From: an uncultured Porphyromonadaceae bacterium
Lineage (GTDB): Bacteria > Bacteroidota > Bacteroidia > Bacteroidales > Muribaculaceae
Assembly (NCBI GenBank): GCA_947176285.1
Contig: CAMWQF010000216.1
Coordinates: forward strand, 1-5,392
Reading direction: 5' to 3'
DNA: 5,392 nt
Under the pieces are notes generated by a model. That model was given only the letters and a program-made list of their open reading frames with translations. It searched no databases and was not told the DNA's origin. Numbering within the stretch: position 1 is the stretch's first letter; each line of letters opens with the position of its first letter. Of the stretch, positions 1 through 5,392 are shown in pieces. A program made the translations under genes and the position numbers.

Positions 1-3000
1 ATATAGGACTAAATATCCCGGAGTGGCTTATATCCATTGCAAATGAGACGAATTCCAAGTATTTGGAACTTCTTCCTGGAAAATATCTAACGGAGACCTT
101 AGAGGAAGGAAAAACGGATATGCTTGCAGTTGGCTTTAATGCCGGGTTAAAGAAGTCTATCGAATCAACAAAGTTTATTCTAAATCATGAAGGTACGTTA
201 TCCAGTGTGAACGAAGTGTTGGTAGACGACTCCGGTTTATCCAATTTGATTGGTGCTAAACCATTCTTGAAGTATATTAACTTTTCCCAATCTCTTGTCA
301 ACCCCGGATTAAGCAAAACTTCGTTCAAAAAAGCTACTTTATCTGGAATAAAGCATATATCGACAGAGACTGTCGTTTCCGTTATTACAGATTCAAAGGA
401 CAAATATTTACGCCTTCTAAAACGATGGCTAAGATATTCAGATAAAAGCGTATGTGCAAAAATGCTTGTCTGGATAGCGAATGCTTCCGAGAACTATCAT
501 CAACTACAATCTATTATCTGCGATATTCCTTGTTTTTGTGTTGGGGGAGACTGGATGTCGTTCAATGAAGTATCTGAAACCGATCATACATTATTTAACT
601 CTAATGCTATTAGGGAAGCTATCCCATTATTAAGTAAAATCGGGCTTGATACTACATCAGAACAGATTGAAGAGCATCAATTTTATACTTTGATGAGGGA
701 TGCTTTTTTCTCGGACTGTTTAAAGAGGGCTTTGCCTAAAATCCAAGCCAGAATTCAGGCACAATCAGACATTTTAGATGATACTGATATTCATTACATT
801 TTTGAATGTGTGTCTTCCGAATCTGGAGCAAAAGAGGGCGTTTCGGCAAAGGACATAAAGGAACTTGCGATTATGCGTAATCGCAAGGGACAGTTCAAGA
901 CAATCTCCCAGTTGATTGAACTTGACTCATCTAAATATAATGGTATTGTTGACGAGTTTGTAATAAGTGAAAAGGATGCAGTATGTCAAGGCCTCTCAAC
1001 ATTTCTGATGCCCTTACAGCAAGCGTACGATGACCTTTTGCTCGCTCACTGGGAAGAATTATGTACCAACGTTTTAGATGAAAACCAAGCCGTTGCTTTA
1101 TATTCATTGGCCTCTGATTTGTATTCTGTGAGAAAGCGACAATCAACGAAAGTCGAAGATTCTGAATTCCCTATTGCTAAGCATTATTATGCAAATGGCA
1201 ATTTTCTGTCTTTGGATGACGTCTATATATCAAGAATTACAAATCTCGATGAGACAGAGATGTGTGTCCTAAATAAATGCATCCCAAAACCTATAGTATC
1301 CAGTGCTATACTGTTGGCACTGAAACGTAAGCCTTTCCAAACTCATTTTTCCAATATGGACAAGGCTATAAGTGTTCCGTTCGCGCTTTCTCATGCTGAA
1401 ATAGAAAAACTACTAGAGATCTGCAAAAAGGAACATGGCAAATTCTTTGAAAATTTCTTTGTTACATATCAAGATGATGTTTATCAAGTATCAGCACTTC
1501 CAAAAGATGAGGTAACATATAAATCAAAAAATACCAAACTTGTTACATTCATCAACAAGTACTGCAAGGGTATACACTACCTTCCATTAAGCCTCTATGA
1601 TAGCGCGGACTTCCCAGAGATTTTGACTGGAGATAGTATATTTACAAGGTTATACCCATCTCTGCATGAAGCTAATGGTTATCAAGATGAATATTTGACC
1701 ATTGTTGAACCAGAGGGCAGTCCTGTTAAAAGAGAATTTCTCGGAAAGTTGCTACGAGTTGATTTGTTTGAAGATGAACAAAAGAATACACAAGCCGTTA
1801 GAATCATCAAATTACTTTCTTCTGTTGAGAATATAACAGATAAGGAGTATACCCATGTCAGGGATAAATTGAACTTAGTGCTTAACGAAGAACATATCCC
1901 TGTTGTTAAGATTCGAAAACAACGCGATCTATCTGTAGGCGATAACCGCTTTAGCCTTTCTTCCTTGCTGCCTGAGGAGGATAAGACTTCTTCGATTTTA
2001 TCGAGTATAATCGTTCGATTAAAGGGCTCAGGTCTTTCGTCTGATTTCCTAAATTCACTATTTGATATCCGAGTTGATGACAATCTATGTGCTGAGACTT
2101 TCAATCGTTTGATTTCTATGCCTATCTCCAATGAGGCACAGTTAGCGTTTGTATTATTATATGCAGAAGCCAATAACAAGTCATTGTCATATTGCCAGGT
2201 TTTAAACGCTAATGATCAAAAAGTTGCCCTTGCTGGAAACGAATGGATTATTGATGCACCGAGTTTCATCAAAATAGATAACAAATTCCCAATACGATAC
2301 ATAGGTGCAATAGAATGGCTGACTATACCCTTTGAGTCAAAAATAAATTCTATCAAGATCCGACGTGAGATATTCGACTACTCCATACTGAAAACAAATA
2401 TGTCAGATGAAGAAAAGACCGCTTTGTTGGATTATCTCTATAATCAATGGCTAGTTAAAAAAACCACTCCCAGCGCATCCAATCTTAAATACATTTGTAA
2501 AGGATTAGGACTATCATCGAAGTATGTCGTATTGAATAAAGAATTCGCTTTAGCAACAGAGCATCCTGATTCCTACCTCCAAAATTGGGCAGGGAATGGT
2601 GATTCATCTAAAACAAGATTCTTGGAAGATGTTTTTTCAATGCAAGGAGAGAAGTCTGATGTAGTGCGTGTTAGAAAATATCTGAGTAGCACAATAACTC
2701 AGCCAGATTCGATAACCAAGTCAGAACTACTGGCTGCGAAAATTGTGGACTGGATTGTAGAAAAATCATTGGATCTCAATAAGGAGCAATCTGATTGGCT
2801 CATACAATCTATATTCTCACAATCTGATTTCAGTATTGAAACTGATGTAGAGACTCTAAAATCATTCGGAGAAATGCATACGCCTGATATTGTGTTTGAT
2901 AAATGGAGAATCTATCGATATTTGGGTCAGATGCCATGCATGATGAGAGTCTCTAACCCTACAACATACATATGTCGTAGGTTCAATGATAATGATATTA

Positions 3001-3701
3001 CCGTAACAGAAAATAATATTTTTGTCAATCAAAATGAATGGAATCATTTAAACGTTTTGTTACGAAAGCTCGTACAATTAGGATTGGGTTTTTCTGCAGA
3101 AGACTATATTGCTTTCCAAGATTACTGCGATAATTCAGAACTAAATCTTGATGGCTTAGGTGGTACTGATTCAGGCCTGGATAAAGAGAAACAAATAGTG
3201 GCAAATAAGGTCGCTAGAGAGTCTGCTATTCAGTGGCTAAAGATACATGGATATACGGTACCCTCATCTATACCCGAATATTCTTGCTTTGATGGCGTTT
3301 ATAAAGATGGGATTGATTATCCTATTGTGGTTAAGAGTTTCTTATCCTATGCAAACAAGCTATATCTCAGCCCGAATCAATATAGTCAACTATTAAAACC
3401 AAATGCTCGATTAATGCTTTATACAGGTAATAATCGATTCTATGTATTATCAAGAGAGAAGATTTTAGCAGATAAAGATTTCCTATCCTTACGATTCAGT
3501 GTTAAGAATCTCGACCATGATGGGAAATTGGCTGCTATCGCCCGTTTATTGCATGATGAGTATTTTGAAGACACTCAGTTCGCTTTTGGAGTTTTGAGAG
3601 ATACTCAAATGGTTATAGCCACTACCCTTGATGACTATAATCTATCGGATAAAGGAAGCGAAGAAACTATTTCAGCTGGAAACGAAGAGGATGTATTATG
3701 A
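1..3701 (+). CDS. Sacsin-like ATPase-family protein with C-terminal NO VEIN (DUF3883-like) domain, 5'-partial
   Basis: The frame is open from the first complete codon at base 3, so the gene enters from the left. The TTG at 63 has no clear ribosome binding site and lies mid-domain, so it is probably not the start. Residues are numbered from that TTG; 20 more precede it. The first ~75 residues, with the segment FILNHEGTLSSVNEVLVDD (38-56), resemble the region following the GHKL ATPase in bacterial sacsin-like proteins. The ATPase would be upstream and is not seen. Residues ~60-1040 form a long mixed region without transmembrane segments or a signal peptide, so the protein is probably cytoplasmic. 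Residues ~1047-1180 resemble the Protein NO VEIN C-terminal domain: a helix around AIQWLKIHGY (1055-1064), then DYPIVVKS (1085-1092) and LYLSPNQY (1100-1107). The acidic residue usual before VK in nuclease-like members is Val here. The gene ends in an ATGA overlap with the helicase gene. Family assignment is from motif recall. Function in defence is inference. Confidence 0.62.
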   Translation, partial: IGLNIPEWLISIANETNSKYLELLPGKYLTETLEEGKTDMLAVGFNAGLKKSIESTKFILNHEGTLSSVNEVLVDDSGLSNLIGAKPFLKYINFSQSLVNPGLSKTSFKKATLSGIKHISTETVVSVITDSKDKYLRLLKRWLRYSDKSVCAKMLVWIANASENYHQLQSIICDIPCFCVGGDWMSFNEVSETDHTLFNSNAIREAIPLLSKIGLDTTSEQIEEHQFYTLMRDAFFSDCLKRALPKIQARIQAQSDILDDTDIHYIFECVSSESGAKEGVSAKDIKELAIMRNRKGQFKTISQLIELDSSKYNGIVDEFVISEKDAVCQGLSTFLMPLQQAYDDLLLAHWEELCTNVLDENQAVALYSLASDLYSVRKRQSTKVEDSEFPIAKHYYANGNFLSLDDVYISRITNLDETEMCVLNKCIPKPIVSSAILLALKRKPFQTHFSNMDKAISVPFALSHAEIEKLLEICKKEHGKFFENFFVTYQDDVYQVSALPKDEVTYKSKNTKLVTFINKYCKGIHYLPLSLYDSADFPEILTGDSIFTRLYPSLHEANGYQDEYLTIVEPEGSPVKREFLGKLLRVDLFEDEQKNTQAVRIIKLLSSVENITDKEYTHVRDKLNLVLNEEHIPVVKIRKQRDLSVGDNRFSLSSLLPEEDKTSSILSSIIVRLKGSGLSSDFLNSLFDIRVDDNLCAETFNRLISMPISNEAQLAFVLLYAEANNKSLSYCQVLNANDQKVALAGNEWIIDAPSFIKIDNKFPIRYIGAIEWLTIPFESKINSIKIRREIFDYSILKTNMSDEEKTALLDYLYNQWLVKKTTPSASNLKYICKGLGLSSKYVVLNKEFALATEHPDSYLQNWAGNGDSSKTRFLEDVFSMQGEKSDVVRVRKYLSSTITQPDSITKSELLAAKIVDWIVEKSLDLNKEQSDWLIQSIFSQSDFSIETDVETLKSFGEMHTPDIVFDKWRIYRYLGQMPCMMRVSNPTTYICRRFNDNDITVTENNIFVNQNEWNHLNVLLRKLVQLGLGFSAEDYIAFQDYCDNSELNLDGLGGTDSGLDKEKQIVANKVARESAIQWLKIHGYTVPSSIPEYSCFDGVYKDGIDYPIVVKSFLSYANKLYLSPNQYSQLLKPNARLMLYTGNNRFYVLSREKILADKDFLSLRFSVKNLDHDGKLAAIARLLHDEYFEDTQFAFGVLRDTQMVIATTLDDYNLSDKGSEETISAGNEEDVL
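171..1232 (+). repeat. Four degenerate protein-level repeat modules (beta-hairpin-like)
   Basis: Within the large gene a short pattern recurs: Gly, any residue, aromatic or Leu, any residue, Ser/Thr, hydrophobic, small polar, Glu/Gln/Asp, Val/Leu. The copies are EGTLSSVNEVL (bases 189-221), GDWMSFNEV (546-572), GQFKTISQLIEL (888-923) and GNFLSLDDVYI (1197-1229). Counted from the key glycines (residues 44, 162, 276 and 379), the spacing is 118, 114 and 103 residues. This suggests tandem domains of about 110 residues that have diverged beyond DNA-level similarity. Weaker candidates follow near residues 469-479 and 625-636. The alignment was made by eye. A repeated fold is inferred, not shown. 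Confidence 0.45.
3684..3690 (+). promoter_or_regulatory. Ribosome binding site for the helicase gene
   Basis: The purine stretch GAAGAGG lies inside the last codons of the upstream gene and ends seven bases before the ATG at 3698. It is a fair match to a Shine-Dalgarno core. Together with the ATGA stop/start overlap it supports ATG 3698 as the helicase start and suggests re-initiation by terminating ribosomes, which would tie the output of the two proteins together. If the host is in Bacteroidota, where this signal is weakly used, the overlap matters more than the motif. Confidence 0.5.
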
Positions 3702-5371
3702 AAGAGGACTATAGACAACTCCATTTAAGTTTTCTGGAGGAGGAACTAAAGAGTCAGGTTGATGATTTCCAAAAGAAATTAGAAACTCCAGCATTGCATT
3801 TACTCTTAGATAAGGGGGAAGTATATGTGGCTCTTTTTGTAAAGGTATCCAATGTCGGTGAGCTGATTCTTAAGTTTCCCAAGACTAGAGCTCTCCCAAG
3901 AAAGGGCGATTTGTTGTATGCCTTTACTGTCCCAGATTCTCAAAGAAGTTATAAATTTTGGGGTGACATTACATATGGTAATATTTTAAAGGTAAAGACA
4001 CAAGGCTCTGAATGCTACTGCGTTTGGATGTCTGAATGCGACGATAACAGATTTATCCTGGTTGGATTAAGAGGATTGTCTCTTGACTTTACCAAATACA
4101 TCCAACAGATTCCTAATGCCGTGGTTGTTTTAGGACCCAATGTGCCTCCTTACGAGTATTTGTCTAATCTTCAGAAGATTGTGGACTATGAAGATTATGA
4201 GCCACTAAATGATTTTTTTTACCTTATTAACCATCAGAGTTATAAGACATTTATCCCACTCCGAAAAGATGAATATTTGAGTAAGGTGAAAACGATCTTC
4301 CTTTCCAACGATATAGTTGTTTTACAAGGACCTCCAGGTACTGGTAAAACCCAATTGATTGCTGAAATATGTAATATCTTGTGCACTAAGGATAATTCAA
4401 TCTTAGTGACATCTTTGACAAATAAGGCACTAATGGAGGTCGCTCAGAAATCACCATTGTCTGAAAAATTGGCTAGTGGTGTAATCTATAAAACAAATCT
4501 CACTTCAGATGAGCAACACGCACTTCCTCATTTACAGTTTGCACAAGAATTTTTTGCATCTAAAGGCCAATTGTTACTTGCAACATTTTATAAGACCAGT
4601 GGTTATGCCATTCCCTTTCAGCAGATGTTCGATTATGTAATTGTAGATGAAGGAAGCCAAGCGTTTCTGGCTACAATCGGTATGGCAATCTTGATGGGTA
4701 AACATACTCTAGTTATTGGTGATACCAAGCAATTACCGCCTATAACATTACTTCCAGAATCAAGAATTTCTAAAATGAACTATCGCCAGTTTATTGATGG
4801 ATTCAAAGGTGCATCCTCAAGTTCAAAAGGATTAAAATTTCAACTATCCGATACATTCAGATTGGGGCGCAATGCTGCTGCACAGACAAGTTTATTTTAT
4901 GAGGAACAACTCAACTCTACTAGTACTATAGCTGTTCATGGGAAAGAAGGTCCGATTGGGGTTTCATTGTCAATGGAGATTGGAAATTCACATCCTGATA
5001 ACGCCCTAAATAAGATTCTTGAGATTGTGGAGTTAGAACGCTTGGATACTCAAGTAAAAGAAATCTACATCCTCACACATCTGAGAAAAAACGCTCGAGA
5101 AATACAGCTTCGGGTATTCGAAACGTTTGGGTATTCTGATAGTATTAAAGTGGAAACAGTTGCCCGTGTTCAAGGTATCACCACAGATGTGGTAATATAC
5201 TTTATTCCTAATAACGAGTCGACTTATTATAGTCTACAGGCTCCAACATTCAATGTTGCCACCAGCCGAGCAACTTTAAGAACATATATAATAATGCCAA
5301 AGAATGTGCTAAAGCATTCATACATAGAGCATCCCGTACGGAAGTATATAGAAAATATTATCGAACATTGA
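3698..5371 (+). CDS. Superfamily 1 helicase, Upf1/DNA2-like (AAA_11/AAA_12 type)
   Basis: An ATP-dependent nucleic-acid helicase or translocase is indicated by a full ordered motif set. Motif I (Walker A) is GPPGTGKT at residues 211-218 and motif Ia is TSLTNKA at 238-244. Motif II is VDEGSQA at 316-322, close to the DEASQA typical of Upf1-like enzymes, and motif III is GDTKQLPP at 341-348. Motif IV is LSDTFR with Arg388, motif V is VETVARVQG at 485-493, and motif VI is NVATSRA with Arg524 as the likely arginine finger. All key ATPase residues are present. Residues 1-35 are charged and probably helical. Residues ~43-125 are rich in predicted beta strands and may be the barrel that precedes the motor core in Upf1-like helicases. 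At 557 residues the protein is compact, with no room for a nuclease after motif VI and no Upf1-type Cys-His domain. ATG 3698 overlaps the preceding stop. RNA versus DNA as substrate cannot be decided; partnership with the upstream protein is inferred. Confidence 0.9.
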   Translation: MKEDYRQLHLSFLEEELKSQVDDFQKKLETPALHLLLDKGEVYVALFVKVSNVGELILKFPKTRALPRKGDLLYAFTVPDSQRSYKFWGDITYGNILKVKTQGSECYCVWMSECDDNRFILVGLRGLSLDFTKYIQQIPNAVVVLGPNVPPYEYLSNLQKIVDYEDYEPLNDFFYLINHQSYKTFIPLRKDEYLSKVKTIFLSNDIVVLQGPPGTGKTQLIAEICNILCTKDNSILVTSLTNKALMEVAQKSPLSEKLASGVIYKTNLTSDEQHALPHLQFAQEFFASKGQLLLATFYKTSGYAIPFQQMFDYVIVDEGSQAFLATIGMAILMGKHTLVIGDTKQLPPITLLPESRISKMNYRQFIDGFKGASSSSKGLKFQLSDTFRLGRNAAAQTSLFYEEQLNSTSTIAVHGKEGPIGVSLSMEIGNSHPDNALNKILEIVELERLDTQVKEIYILTHLRKNAREIQLRVFETFGYSDSIKVETVARVQGITTDVVIYFIPNNESTYYSLQAPTFNVATSRATLRTYIIMPKNVLKHSYIEHPVRKYIENIIEH

Positions 5372-5388
5372 AATAGAATTTAAATGTT
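5364..5388 (+). terminator. AU-rich hairpin at the end of the helicase gene, possible terminator
   Basis: AACATT at 5364-5369 pairs exactly with AATGTT at 5383-5388. After one G/A mismatch, AAAT at 5371-5374 pairs with ATTT at 5378-5381 around a three-base AGA loop. The stem has ten pairs, only one of them containing G or C per arm, and it overlaps the TGA stop. The window ends four bases later, so no downstream T-run can be seen. It could be a weak terminator, an mRNA 3'-end structure, or chance in AT-rich sequence. Confidence 0.22.
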
Positions 5389-5392
5389 GAAT

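Noticed and set aside
63..65. TTG as the start codon of the large gene
   Set aside because: There is no clear ribosome binding site just upstream, the frame stays open to the window edge, and the preceding 20 codons read as part of the same domain.
185..403. Short minus-strand open frame, and similar ones at 931-1146 and 2862-3047
   Set aside because: All are short, antisense to the large gene, and without family resemblance or a convincing start context.
1682..2179. 165-codon open frame on the minus strand inside the large gene
   Set aside because: It lies fully antisense to a clearly coding frame, its translation is Ser/Thr-rich and low in recognisable structure, and it has no domain motif. 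It is a shadow of the real gene.
2457..2463. Run of seven A as a programmed frameshift site
   Set aside because: The codon phase (AAA AAA A) is not the classical -1 slippery arrangement, and the frame continues uninterrupted on both sides.
4010..4039. Cys cluster (C106, C108, C114) in the helicase as a possible zinc site like the Upf1 Cys-His domain
   Set aside because: Only three cysteines are close together, no fourth Cys/His ligand is nearby, and they fall in what look like beta strands of the core.
4213..4220. Run of eight T in the helicase gene as a phase-variable or slippage tract
   Set aside because: It encodes part of Asp-Phe-Phe-Tyr in frame and the gene is intact. Eight bases is short for phase variation in AT-rich DNA.

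Overview
The window is almost entirely filled by two same-strand, translationally coupled genes. They look like one piece of an accessory operon, probably a genome-defence or DNA-processing locus. The DNA is AT-rich (roughly 38-40% GC by eye) and uses a standard bacterial code. There are no introns and almost no intergenic space. The host cannot be named from this sequence. A low-GC bacterium is likely, and gut-type Bacteroidota is one possibility, but that is only a guess.

Bases 1-3701 hold the 3' part of a very large gene. Its frame is open to the left edge, so the start lies outside the window and the TTG at 63 is not convincing as the start. The visible 1232 codons resemble the downstream part of bacterial sacsin-like proteins. 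These have an N-terminal GHKL/Hsp90-type ATPase, a long repetitive middle, and a C-terminal Protein NO VEIN (DUF3883-like) domain. The ATPase itself would lie upstream and cannot be seen. The first ~400 visible residues carry a degenerate beta-hairpin-like module four times, about 100-118 residues apart.

Bases 3698-5371 encode a compact 557-residue superfamily 1 helicase of the Upf1/DNA2-like group. Helicase motifs I, Ia, II, III, IV, V and VI are all recognisable and intact, and they follow a ~200-residue beta-rich N-terminal region. Its ATG overlaps the TGA of the first gene (ATGA), and a purine-rich ribosome binding site sits inside the end of the first gene. The last 21 bases contain part of an AU-rich hairpin that overlaps the helicase stop codon.

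Inferred joint role: a large chaperone-like or sensor ATPase with a NO VEIN domain is made in fixed ratio with an SF1 helicase, and the two probably act together on nucleic acid. No intact nuclease active site is visible in either product. An effector may therefore lie in the unseen flanks, or the system may work by remodelling or displacement rather than cutting. No RNA genes, CRISPR arrays, insertion sequences or attachment sites were seen.
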